From Duganella sp. BJB480 (GTDB lineage: Bacteria > Pseudomonadota > Gammaproteobacteria > Burkholderiales > Burkholderiaceae_D), in assembly GCA_003416985.1 (NCBI GenBank), contig QVIN01000005.1, forward strand, positions 591,411 to 655,410: a DNA stretch of 64,000 nt, read 5' to 3'. Numbering within the stretch: the stretch's first letter is position 1; every line of letters starts with the position of its first letter. The position numbers and the translations under genes are program-made. Below are positions 1-7,730 of this stretch, one piece after another. The notes under the pieces were generated by a model. The model saw only the letters and a program-made list of their open reading frames with translations. It did no database searches and was not told the origin of the DNA.

Positions 1-1
1 A

Positions 2-451
2 ACCCAATTACGACATCTGATCGAACTGCTCGACGGAGCGGTTCAGCAATCCTATACGGACGCTGGCCTCGATTACCGGCCGCGCTACACGCCGGTGATG
101 CGGGCGCTGGCGCAGCAGCAAAGCGCGACGGTCGGCCAACTAGCCGAACTGGCCGGCATCACCCAACCGGCGGCCACGCAGACGGTGGCGCTGATGAAGA
201 AGGAGGGCCTGCTGCTGGTGGCCGCCGGCGACGAAGACGGTCGCCAGCGCGTGGTGCGCCTGAGCAGCAAGGGCGAGGCCTTGTTGCCGCAACTACAGGC
301 GTGCTGGAAGGCGACCAAGCGCGCGGCCGACAGTCTGGATGCGGAGTTGGAGTTTCCGTTGTCCGAATGCCTGGCCCAGGCCATCGCGGTGCTTGAGCAG
401 CGCTCCTTCGGCGACCGCATCCGCGCGGCGAACAAGAAAGTACGACCTTAA
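2..451 (+). CDS. MarR-family transcriptional regulator (5' end outside window)
   Basis: The reading frame is open from the left edge, so the start codon lies upstream of the window; about 149 residues are visible. A winged-helix pattern of the MarR type is seen: a helix around RPRYTPVMRAL, then VGQLAELAGITQPAATQTVALMKKEGLL (recognition helix) and a wing with DGRQRVVRLS. MarR proteins are dimeric repressors that usually respond to small ligands. The stop codon shares one base with the start of the CPBP protease gene (TAATG), so the two genes are probably translationally coupled. The ligand is unknown. Confidence 0.85.
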   Translation, partial: TQLRHLIELLDGAVQQSYTDAGLDYRPRYTPVMRALAQQQSATVGQLAELAGITQPAATQTVALMKKEGLLLVAAGDEDGRQRVVRLSSKGEALLPQLQACWKATKRAADSLDAELEFPLSECLAQAIAVLEQRSFGDRIRAANKKVRP

Positions 452-1311
452 TGAAAGCGATTATGGATACGACTCTGAACATGGTGGCGAATAAACCGAC
501 CCTGGCATCGCGCCTGATGGCGAACCCGGTGGTGCGTATTGTGCTGGGCCTGGTGCTGACCTTTGCCGCTGTGCCGCTGACGATGATAGTCGCCTCGCAG
601 CTGGTTGCAAAGCCGTACCGGGTCGCGTGGCCGCAATTGCTGGCTGCTGTGTTTGTGTGGTTCGGCTATCGCTTCTATGTGCGGCGTATCGAAAAACGGC
701 AGCCGGCCGAATTGGCGACGCCGGGCATGGCGCGCGAGATGGGCATGGGCCTGTTGCTCGGCGCTGGTCTGGTGGTGTCCAGCTTTGCCGTGCTGGCGGT
801 GTTGGGTGCTTACCGTTTCGATGGCGTCAATCCACTGAGTCTCAAGATGTTGTTACCGCTGGCTGAACTGGTGTTGGTCGGTATGGCGGAGGAGATGATG
901 TTCCGTGGCGTGATATTCGGCGTGGTCGAGCGCTCGCTGGGCAGCAAGGCCGCCATCGTGATTTCGGCGTCGCTGTTCAGCCTGAGCCATCTTCCGAATG
1001 AAGGCATCTCGGTGCTGGCGATTGCTTCGCTTGCCGTGTATGGCGTGTTGCAAGCAGCGCTGTACATGAAGACGCGCCGTCTGTGGGCCTGCATCGGCAC
1101 TCACATCGCGTGGAACTATTGTGTCAGCACGGTGTTCTCGTCGACGGTGTCTGGCCATGCGGCCAGCGATGGCTTGCTGCGCGGCCAACTGGTGGGCGAT
1201 GCGATGTTGACCGGTGGTGTATTCGGCGTGGAAGGTTCGCTGATTGTAGTATTGTTGATTGCCGGCGCCGCAGCGTTCTGGCTGCGTCGGGCTTTTGCCG
1301 GCAAGGCTTGA
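451..1311 (+). CDS. CPBP-family intramembrane glutamic endopeptidase
   Basis: The protein has 286 residues and several hydrophobic segments. The three signature motifs of the CPBP/Rce1 (Abi) family are present: EEMMFR with E147, E148 and R152, then H180 in SLSHLP, then HIAWN with H218 and N222. These residues form the active site within the membrane. Family members process prenylated proteins in eukaryotes and bacteriocin- or stress-related substrates in bacteria; the substrate here is unknown. It follows the MarR gene with a one-base overlap and is probably controlled by it. Confidence 0.85.
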   Translation: MKAIMDTTLNMVANKPTLASRLMANPVVRIVLGLVLTFAAVPLTMIVASQLVAKPYRVAWPQLLAAVFVWFGYRFYVRRIEKRQPAELATPGMAREMGMGLLLGAGLVVSSFAVLAVLGAYRFDGVNPLSLKMLLPLAELVLVGMAEEMMFRGVIFGVVERSLGSKAAIVISASLFSLSHLPNEGISVLAIASLAVYGVLQAALYMKTRRLWACIGTHIAWNYCVSTVFSSTVSGHAASDGLLRGQLVGDAMLTGGVFGVEGSLIVVLLIAGAAAFWLRRAFAGKA

Positions 1312-1352
1312 ACCGCAGGGCCGCCGGCACTCATCAATCGGGGGAGGCGACC

Positions 1353-2204
1353 ATGGTGGCATCGTCGTTGGAAATACGTCAGATGAGCGAGGCTGAGCTC
1401 GACATCGCCCTGGACTGGGCTGCGGTCGAAGGCTGGAACCCCGGCCTGCATGATGCCGCGTGTTTTTATGCGGCAGATCCAGGCGGCTTTCTGATCGGCG
1501 TGCTGGACGGCGAGCCGGTGGCGAGCATCTTTGCGGTCAAGTATGGAGCTGGGTTCGGCTTCATCGGCGGCTACATCGTCAAGCCGGCTTGGCGTGGCCG
1601 TGGTCATGGCTGGGCGATGTGGCAGGCTGCGATGGCGCGGCTGGCCGGTCGCAACGTTGGCCTCGACGGTGTGGTGGCGCAGCAGGCCAACTATGCCAAG
1701 TCGGGCTTCCGGCTTGCGCATCGCAATTTCCGGTATGAAGGGCGGGGCACCGGACGGTCTGGGGATGCGCGCGACATCGTGCCGTTGTCGGCGCTGAGCG
1801 ATGACGAAATTTTCCGGTACGATCACAGCTATTTTCCGGAGGAGCGCGGCAGCTTCTTGCGGTGCTGGGTGCGGCATCCGCACCATATAGCGATTGGCTC
1901 CGTGAGCGCGCAAGGGCTGGCCGGTTATGCGGTGGCGCGGCCCTGTCGCAGCGGTTATAAGATCGGTCCGCTGTTTGCCGATATGCCCGCTGTGGCGGAG
2001 CGGTTGCTTGACGGCTTGCTGGGCAAGCTGGGGCCGGAGCAGCCGGTTTTTCTCGATGTCCCTGAACTCAATCCTGCGGCCGTTGCGCTGGCCGAGCGTC
2101 ATCAGATGCAGCGGTGTTTCGAGACGGCGCGCATGTACACGCGTGAGCAACCCAAGCTCCATATGGACAGGCAGTACGGCATCACGAGTTTCGAGCTCGG
2201 TTAA
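1353..2204 (+). CDS. GNAT-family N-acetyltransferase (tandem GNAT)
   Basis: The protein has 283 residues. The start at 1353 was chosen because GGGGAGGCG lies just upstream. The N-terminal GNAT domain carries the acetyl-CoA loop as RGRGHGWAMW after IVKPAWRG. A second, degenerate GNAT-like half covers about residues 145-283 (GYAVARP, YKIGPLFAD), the arrangement of YitH/Acetyltransf_18-type proteins. The acceptor substrate cannot be told from sequence. The gene ends just before a hairpin shared with aceA, which converges on it. Confidence 0.8.
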   Translation: MVASSLEIRQMSEAELDIALDWAAVEGWNPGLHDAACFYAADPGGFLIGVLDGEPVASIFAVKYGAGFGFIGGYIVKPAWRGRGHGWAMWQAAMARLAGRNVGLDGVVAQQANYAKSGFRLAHRNFRYEGRGTGRSGDARDIVPLSALSDDEIFRYDHSYFPEERGSFLRCWVRHPHHIAIGSVSAQGLAGYAVARPCRSGYKIGPLFADMPAVAERLLDGLLGKLGPEQPVFLDVPELNPAAVALAERHQMQRCFETARMYTREQPKLHMDRQYGITSFELG

Positions 2205-2216
2205 GCACCCACAAAA

Positions 2217-2240
2217 AAAAGCTCGCCGAAGCGAGCTTTT
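2217..2240. terminator. Bidirectional rho-independent terminator
   Basis: A run of A precedes GCTCGC, a CGAA loop, GCGAGC and TTTT. The stem is a perfect inverted repeat with an A tract on one side and a T tract on the other, so it can stop both the acetyltransferase transcript (+) and the aceA transcript (-). Confidence 0.85.
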
Positions 2241-2260
2241 CTGTGACACTGGAACCGTGG

Positions 2261-3841
2261 TTAGAACTGGTTCATGGTGTTGTCTTTACCTGCAGCCTTC
2301 AGCGCCGCTTCGCCGCTGAAGTAATCCTTGTGGTCGTCGCCGATGTCCGAGCCGGACATGTTCTGGTGCTTGACGCAGGCGATGCCTTGACGGATCTCCT
2401 TGCGCTGCACGCCAGCCACATAACCCAGCATGCCCTGGTCGCCGAAGTATTCCTTGGCCAGGTTGTCGGTCGACAGCGCGGCGGTGTGGTAGGTCGGCAG
2501 CGTGATCAGGTGATGGAAGATGCCGGCTTCGCGGGCTGCATCAGCCTGGAAGGTGCGGATCTTCTCGTCGGCGGCGATCGCCAGTTCGGTCGTGTCGTAT
2601 TCCACGCTCATCAGCTGGGCGCGCTCGTAGGCCGAGACGTCCTTGCCTTCGGCTTTCATCGCGTCGTACACCTGCTGGCGGAAGTTCAAGGTCCAGTTGA
2701 ACGATGGGCTGTTGTTGTACACCAGCTTGGCGTTCGGGATGACCTTGCGGATCTCGCTGACCATGCCGCCGATCTGGGCGATATGCGGTTTTTCGGTTTC
2801 GATCCACAGCAGGTCGGCGCCGTTCTGCAGCGAGGTGATGCAGTCGAGCACGCAACGCGCTTCGCCGGTGCCGGCGCGGAACTGGAACAGGTTGCTCGGC
2901 AGGCGCTTGGGACGCAGCAGCTTGCCGTCGCGCTTGATGATGACGTCGCCGTTGCCCAGCGCGTCGGCCGAGACTTCCTCGCAGTCGAGGAAGGAGTTGT
3001 ACTGGTCGCCCAGGTCGCCTGGTTTGGCGGTCACGGCGATCTGCTTGGTCAGGCCGGCGCCCAGCGAGTCGGTGCGGGCGACGATGATGCCGTCGTCCAC
3101 GCCCAGTTCCAGGAAGGCGTAGCGGATGGCGCGGATCTTGGCCAGGAAGTCTTCGTGCGGCACGGTGACCTTGCCGTCCTGGTGGCCGCATTGCTTCTCG
3201 TCGGAGACCTGGTTTTCGATCTGGATGCAGCAAGCACCGGCTTCGATGAATTGCTTGGCCAGCAGGTAGGTCGCTTCGGCGTTGCCGAAACCGGCGTCGA
3301 TGTCGGCGATGATGGGCACGACGTGGGTGACGTGGTTGTCGATCTGCGACTGGATGGCGGCTTTGGCCGGACCTTCGGCGGCGTCCAGCTGGCGGAACAG
3401 GCCGCCCAGTTCGCGGGCGTCGGCCTGGCGCAGGAAGGTGTACAGCTCTTTGATCAGCGCCGAGACGGCGGTTTTTTCGTGCATCGACTGGTCAGGCAGC
3501 GGGCCGAACTCGGAGCGCAGCGCGGCGACCATCCAGCCCGACAGGTAGAGGTAGCGGCGGTCGGTGCTGTTGAAGTGCTTCTTGATCGAGATCATCTTTT
3601 GCTGGCCGATGAAACCGTGCCAGCAACCCAGCGACTGGGTGTACTTGGACGAGTCGGCGTCGTAGGCGGCCATGTCGGCGCGCATGATCTTGGCGGTGTA
3701 CTTGGCGATGTCCAGACCGGTCTTGAATTTGTTCTGGGCGCGCATGCGGGCGGCGGACTCAGGATTGATGGCGTTCCAGGCACTGCCTTGTTGCTCTTTC
3801 AAACCAGCAACCGCCTTGATGTCGTCTTGATATTGGGACAT
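2261..3841 (-). CDS. aceA: Isocitrate lyase
   Basis: The protein has 526 residues, about the length of the longer Pseudomonas-type isocitrate lyases. It cleaves isocitrate to succinate and glyoxylate in the glyoxylate shunt, needed for growth on acetate or fatty acids. IIADIDAGFGN (177-187) supplies magnesium and substrate contacts. The catalytic cysteine is C218 in KQCGH (216-220); this is the KQCGHQDGK variant of the longer subgroup rather than KKCGH. AGGAG lies just before the start codon. A promoter and a 14-bp palindrome lie upstream. No malate synthase gene is in the window. Confidence 0.96.
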   Translation of the reverse strand: MSQYQDDIKAVAGLKEQQGSAWNAINPESAARMRAQNKFKTGLDIAKYTAKIMRADMAAYDADSSKYTQSLGCWHGFIGQQKMISIKKHFNSTDRRYLYLSGWMVAALRSEFGPLPDQSMHEKTAVSALIKELYTFLRQADARELGGLFRQLDAAEGPAKAAIQSQIDNHVTHVVPIIADIDAGFGNAEATYLLAKQFIEAGACCIQIENQVSDEKQCGHQDGKVTVPHEDFLAKIRAIRYAFLELGVDDGIIVARTDSLGAGLTKQIAVTAKPGDLGDQYNSFLDCEEVSADALGNGDVIIKRDGKLLRPKRLPSNLFQFRAGTGEARCVLDCITSLQNGADLLWIETEKPHIAQIGGMVSEIRKVIPNAKLVYNNSPSFNWTLNFRQQVYDAMKAEGKDVSAYERAQLMSVEYDTTELAIAADEKIRTFQADAAREAGIFHHLITLPTYHTAALSTDNLAKEYFGDQGMLGYVAGVQRKEIRQGIACVKHQNMSGSDIGDDHKDYFSGEAALKAAGKDNTMNQF

Positions 3842-3923
3842 GTGTATCTCCTAAAGAATAAAGCAAGTTTGAGAAAATCTTGAGTGCGCCGCTACGTCTT
3901 GTCGAAGCAAACTGCATGACTAA

Positions 3924-3953
3924 ATAGTAGGCCATTCTGGTGCACTGCATCAA
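3924..3953 (-). promoter_or_regulatory. Predicted aceA sigma-70 promoter
   Basis: On the minus strand TTGATG (3953-3948) and TACTAT (3929-3924) are separated by 18 bp, close to the sigma-70 consensus. The -10 box lies about 80 bp before the aceA start codon. Confidence 0.5.
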
Positions 3954-3954
3954 G

Positions 3955-3968
3955 GTCTTATATAAGAC
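3955..3968. promoter_or_regulatory. Perfect 14-bp palindrome upstream of aceA promoter
   Basis: GTCTTATATAAGAC is fully self-complementary and sits one base upstream of the predicted -35 box of aceA. Its position and symmetry suggest an operator for a dimeric regulator. The TCTTATA-type core resembles GntR-family sites, but the regulator is not identifiable here. Confidence 0.5.
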
Positions 3969-4027
3969 ATATAACTAAAATTTATCCGTTTATTTTCAAT
4001 GGCTTGGCTTGTTTGTCTCATAATGTA

Positions 4028-4104
4028 AAATGATTTTTCAAAAAGTGGATGAAATGTGGCGGCCGATTCGTCAGCTGATTTTCACGATATGAAATGATTT
4101 TTCA
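4028..4104. repeat. Two direct copies of AAATGATTTTTCA
   Basis: Exact 13-bp copies lie at 4028-4040 and 4092-4104, 64 bp apart. The second is part of TGAAATGATTTTTCA, whose ends TGAAA/TTTCA are an inverted repeat, so each copy could be a dimer site. They lie between aceA and the lysozyme gene. Confidence 0.5.
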
Positions 4105-4255
4105 GCTTCTGATGTAACGGGGAAAAACGTTACCCGAGGACAGCATGGGCAACCTTGCGCGCGCTCAGAGTCCGGTGCCGCCGGCGGACTAGAGTGAACG
4201 AAGGTTGACCCAGCCGTGGCCGACCGCACTCCAGCCACCCACCCGCGAGGAAGCC

Positions 4256-4786
4256 ATGCCGGACGATGCCCTGAAAGCGCCTGCCGTCGACAACTCCAAG
4301 CTGCGCTTGAGCGCCGCAGCCAAGGCCCGCATACGCCGGTATGAAAATCCCAGGTACTCCTATTACGACGACGGCGGCAAACCCGGCCGGGGCAATTGCA
4401 CCTGGGGCGTGGGCACGCTGGCGCACAAGGGGCCGTGCAGCGTGGCCGAGCTGAAGACCAAGGTGGACACCACCCAGGTCGAGGCGGTCTTCGCCTCCAG
4501 GCTGGCCGACGCCGAGCGCGCCGTGCGCCGCGAGGTCACCAGCCGGGCGCTGAGCCAGAACCAGTTCGATGCGCTGGTCAGCTTTGTCTACAACGTCGGC
4601 GCCACCGGGGCCGGCAATGTGCTCTCGCTGGTCGACGATGGCGATTTCAAGGGCGCGGCGGGCGCCATTTCCCGCACCATCTACATGACACTGCGGACGA
4701 GGCGTGGGGCCAGGAAGGTCATCGCCCGCGGGCTCATCCCCCGGCGCGCGGAGGAGAGCGCGCCGTTCCGGGTGCCGGCGGACTAA
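4256..4786 (+). CDS. GH24-type lysozyme (phage/endolysin-like muramidase)
   Basis: The protein has 176 residues. The ATG at 4256 was chosen over a TTG at 4205 because GAGG lies six bases upstream. It has a T4-lysozyme-like layout: catalytic E30 in RRYEN, D38/D39 in YYDDGG, threonines at T49 and T54 in CTWGVGT, then the helical core with SQNQFDALVSFVYNVG and the C-terminal RGLIPRRAEE. It would cleave the glycan strands of peptidoglycan. There is no signal peptide, so it would need a holin, a secretion system or lysis to reach its substrate. No phage structural gene is nearby. It runs into the next gene with a 4-bp gap. Confidence 0.8.
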   Translation: MPDDALKAPAVDNSKLRLSAAAKARIRRYENPRYSYYDDGGKPGRGNCTWGVGTLAHKGPCSVAELKTKVDTTQVEAVFASRLADAERAVRREVTSRALSQNQFDALVSFVYNVGATGAGNVLSLVDDGDFKGAAGAISRTIYMTLRTRRGARKVIARGLIPRRAEESAPFRVPAD

Positions 4787-4790
4787 GGCC

Positions 4791-5246
4791 ATGCGAGGGC
4801 ACAGCTGGGCGTCGAGTCGCCGCCGCGCCGCCGGCCTTGGCCTGCTGGCGACGTTGCTGTGCACGCCGCCCGCCGCCGCCACGGACAACGCCGACATCTA
4901 CGGCCGCTGGAGCCTCACCCGGTTGCTGGACTCGGCCGACATCGCGGCTATGCCGGAGCGCGAGGCGAGGGCGCTGGTGGGCACGCAGGTCGTCATCGCG
5001 CAGGACCGCTTCGTGATCGACAGCCGCACCTGCAGGCATCCCAGCTACGAACGCAGCGTCGACGACCTGCCCAGGTCGTTCCGCGAGCAGGGGCATGTGA
5101 GCTCCGCCAACATGGGCCTGCCCGATCCGGTGACGGCCATCGACGCCCGCTGCACGCATATCTACCTGAAGGCGCCCGGCCGCATCGTGGTCCAATGGGA
5201 CGGCTACTACTACGACGCGGAGAAGTTGAAGCCCATCGAAAAATGA
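4791..5246 (+). CDS. Small secreted protein of unknown function, paired with lysozyme
   Basis: The protein has 151 residues. An arginine-rich start is followed by a hydrophobic stretch (LGLLATLLCTPPAAA) that looks like a Sec signal peptide. The mature part begins with YGRW, resembling the GxW motif at the start of lipocalin-like barrels, and has two cysteines (in SRTCRHP and DARCTHI) that could form a disulfide. I do not recognise the family. It starts 4 bp after the lysozyme stop codon, so the two are probably co-expressed. A periplasmic partner or inhibitor of the lysozyme is a possibility, not a finding. Confidence 0.6.
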   Translation: MRGHSWASSRRRAAGLGLLATLLCTPPAAATDNADIYGRWSLTRLLDSADIAAMPEREARALVGTQVVIAQDRFVIDSRTCRHPSYERSVDDLPRSFREQGHVSSANMGLPDPVTAIDARCTHIYLKAPGRIVVQWDGYYYDAEKLKPIEK

Positions 5247-5324
5247 ATCTTTAGCAGGGACGTGCAACGACGCCGTCATATTCCCCGGCTATGATCTCCG
5301 GTCCGCCTACCTGGGAGCCATCCG

Positions 5325-7439
5325 ATGACCATCAGCCGCCGCAAGTTCCTGCGCTACGCCGCCGGCGCCAGCGCCACCTCCATGTTCCCCGACCTGATCC
5401 AGCAGGCGCTGGCGGTCCCCGCCAACAACGCCACCGGCACGCTGGCCGATGTGCGGCACGTGGTCATCTTCATGCAGGAGAACCGCTCCTTCGACCATTA
5501 CTTCGGCACCTTGTCCGGCGTGCGCGGCTTCGGCGATCCGCGCGCCATCGACCTTCTTGGCGGCCGTCCGGTCTGGTACCAGCCCGACAACGCGGGCGGC
5601 TACGTGCTGCCGTTCCACTTCGACGCCAAGAACACCAGCGCACTGTCGGTCGGCACCAACCACTCGTGGAAGGGATCGCAGGCCACCTGGCAGGGTTGGG
5701 ACGCCTGGGTCAAGCAAAAGACGCCGCAGACCATGGGCTACTTCGACCGCGGCGACCTGCCGTTCTACTACGCGCTGGCGGACGCCTTCACCATCTGCGA
5801 CGCCTACCACTGCTCGGTGTTCGGCGCCACCGATCCCAACCGCATGTACTCGCTCACCGGCAGCAGCCAGGGATGGCTGGACTCCATGGGCGGCCTGTAC
5901 AACGTCAGCGCGGCCGGCTACTACAACAACGATCCGGCGCTGGACAACATCAGCCCCGGCGTGACCGCCAGCGCGCCCACGTGGCGCACCTATGCCGAGG
6001 TGCTGGAGGCCAACCAGGTCAGCTGGAAGGTCTACCAGGAGTGGGACAATTACGGCGACAACTACCTGGCCTACTTCCGCAACTTCCGCGTCAACGCCGA
6101 CGGCAGCCGGCTCGACCCCGACTCGCCGCTGTACCGCAAGGCGCGCGCGCTGGCGCCCGGATCCACCGCCGCCAACGCCGCCGGCACCACCGGCGACTGG
6201 CTGGTCAATGCCTTCGCCGACGATGTGCGCAACAACCGCTTGCCGCAGGTGTCGTGGATCTGCGCGCCCAACGACTACACCGAGCACGCGCCGAACTCCC
6301 CCAACGCCGGCGAGAACCTCACCGCGCGCCTGCTGGCCGCGCTGGTGGCCAATCCCGAGGTCTGGTCCAAGACCGTGTTCCTGTTGATGTACGATGAAAA
6401 CGATGGCTTCTTCGACCACGTGCCGTCCGACCTCGCACCGCTCAACCCCGGCATGGGCAGGACCACACTGGCCGACATCGGCACGTACGAGAGCTACCAA
6501 GGCGTGCCGATGGGCCTGGGCCCGCGCGTGCCGATGCTGGTGATCTCGCCGTGGAGCAAGGGCGGGCGCGTGTGCTCGCAGCTGTTCGACCACACGTCCA
6601 AGCTGCGCTTCCTGGAGGAGTGGCTGGTGGCCGGCCTCGGCAAGGACCGCGCCAGCGTCCAGTGCGACCTGATCTCGCCGTGGCGCCGCGCCGTGTGCGG
6701 CGACCTGACCTCGGCCTTCGACTTCAGCGCGCCCAACAGCAACTGGCCGGCCAGCGTGCCGAAGACGGCCGCGTATCAGCGCGTGTCCGGCAAGCCGTAT
6801 CCGACGCCGCCGGCGGTGCAGAGCCTGCCGAGGCAGGAGGTCGGCGCGGCCGGCCCGCGCGTGGCCTGCGCGCTGCCGTACGAACTGGCGACGCAGGGCC
6901 GCGTGGCCAGCGCGCGCCAGTTCGAACTGAGCTTCGCCAACAGCGGCAAGGCCGGCGCGGCCTTCATCGTGTATTCCAGCCTGCGCGCGGATGGTCCGTG
7001 GTACTACACGGTCGAGGCCGGCAAGCGGATCGAGCACGAGGTGTGGAACTGGAACACCGGCAATTACGAACTGAGCGTGCGCGGCGCCAATGGCTACGTG
7101 CGCCAGTTCAAGGGCGCGTTCGGCGCCGCGCGGCCGGAAGTGCACACCAGCTACGACCGCAGCCTGGGCGGCATCGCGCTGGTGCTGTCGAACCAGGAAG
7201 GCTTGCATGCCTGCAGCTTCACCATCGCCGACAACGCCTACGGCGCGCGGCCGGCCACCCACCGCGTGGCGGCGGGCGCGACCTTGTCGGTTCTGCGCAA
7301 CCTGTCGGGCAGCTTCGGCTGGTACGACTTCAGTGTTAGCAGCGACGCCGATCCGCAATGGCTGCGCCGGGCCGCGGGCCATGTGGAAACAGGGCGCGCC
7401 AGTCGCACGGACCCGATGATAGGTGCCCAGCGCGGCTAG
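5325..7439 (+). CDS. Phosphocholine-specific phospholipase C (Tat-exported)
   Basis: The protein has 704 residues. It opens with a twin-arginine signal (SRRKFLRYAAG, R5-R6), as in bacterial phosphocholine phospholipases C. The catalytic domain is of the alkaline-phosphatase-like type: HVVIFMQENRSFDHYFG near residue 45, the metal-site MYDENDGFFDHV and MLVISPWSKGG. Two C-terminal beta domains of the DUF756 type (about 520-690) match the family layout. It would hydrolyse phosphatidylcholine or sphingomyelin outside the cytoplasm. It is probably a single gene: there is a 78-bp gap to the preceding gene and a stable hairpin after it. Confidence 0.93.
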   Translation: MTISRRKFLRYAAGASATSMFPDLIQQALAVPANNATGTLADVRHVVIFMQENRSFDHYFGTLSGVRGFGDPRAIDLLGGRPVWYQPDNAGGYVLPFHFDAKNTSALSVGTNHSWKGSQATWQGWDAWVKQKTPQTMGYFDRGDLPFYYALADAFTICDAYHCSVFGATDPNRMYSLTGSSQGWLDSMGGLYNVSAAGYYNNDPALDNISPGVTASAPTWRTYAEVLEANQVSWKVYQEWDNYGDNYLAYFRNFRVNADGSRLDPDSPLYRKARALAPGSTAANAAGTTGDWLVNAFADDVRNNRLPQVSWICAPNDYTEHAPNSPNAGENLTARLLAALVANPEVWSKTVFLLMYDENDGFFDHVPSDLAPLNPGMGRTTLADIGTYESYQGVPMGLGPRVPMLVISPWSKGGRVCSQLFDHTSKLRFLEEWLVAGLGKDRASVQCDLISPWRRAVCGDLTSAFDFSAPNSNWPASVPKTAAYQRVSGKPYPTPPAVQSLPRQEVGAAGPRVACALPYELATQGRVASARQFELSFANSGKAGAAFIVYSSLRADGPWYYTVEAGKRIEHEVWNWNTGNYELSVRGANGYVRQFKGAFGAARPEVHTSYDRSLGGIALVLSNQEGLHACSFTIADNAYGARPATHRVAAGATLSVLRNLSGSFGWYDFSVSSDADPQWLRRAAGHVETGRASRTDPMIGAQRG

Positions 7440-7447
7440 CATGCAAC

Positions 7448-7470
7448 GGCGCGCGGTGCCGCCGCGCGCC
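7448..7470 (+). terminator. GC-rich hairpin after phospholipase C gene
   Basis: A perfect 9-bp stem, GGCGCGCGG / CCGCGCGCC, with a 5-base loop begins 9 bases after the stop codon. There is no T tract, so termination is only probable. Confidence 0.45.
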
Positions 7471-7593
7471 GGACGGCATGTGAATTTGCAGCCACGGCGT
7501 CGTCATCGATTTGATTGACCTGAGGAATGTGCTGGCGGAGAATCTCCGGCAGCAGCAGGCAACTCGTACATAAAAAAGTCATTCGTGGCACTG

Positions 7594-7612
7594 CGTCAAA
7601 CTTGATTTGACG
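7594..7612. promoter_or_regulatory. Inverted repeat upstream of chemoreceptor gene
   Basis: CGTCAAA and TTTGACG form 7-bp perfect arms around CTTGA, about 120 bp before the chemoreceptor start. This may be an operator or a transcript hairpin. Nothing else stands out in the 291-bp gap 7440-7730. Confidence 0.35.
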
Positions 7613-7730
7613 TCAGCTTTTACTTTTTGATCAGATAGTCGAGATGAGCGCGCACATTCCAACCTCTCCTCCAGCACGCCGGCGCGCGCCCGAACCATCT
7701 CTCATGACATAACGTTCCTACCAGGGAGAC

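Larger units (their letters stand above)
3842..4255. other. AT-rich intergenic control region (aceA / lysozyme)
   Basis: This 414-bp stretch between the divergent aceA and lysozyme genes holds no convincing gene. It contains the aceA promoter, a palindrome and a 13-bp direct repeat (listed separately). It is clearly richer in A and T than its surroundings. A short open frame reading from 3953 down into aceA was judged spurious. Confidence 0.7.

Noticed and set aside
4256-4786. Prophage remnant around the lysozyme
   Set aside because: No holin, structural, integrase or attachment-site signals were seen nearby.
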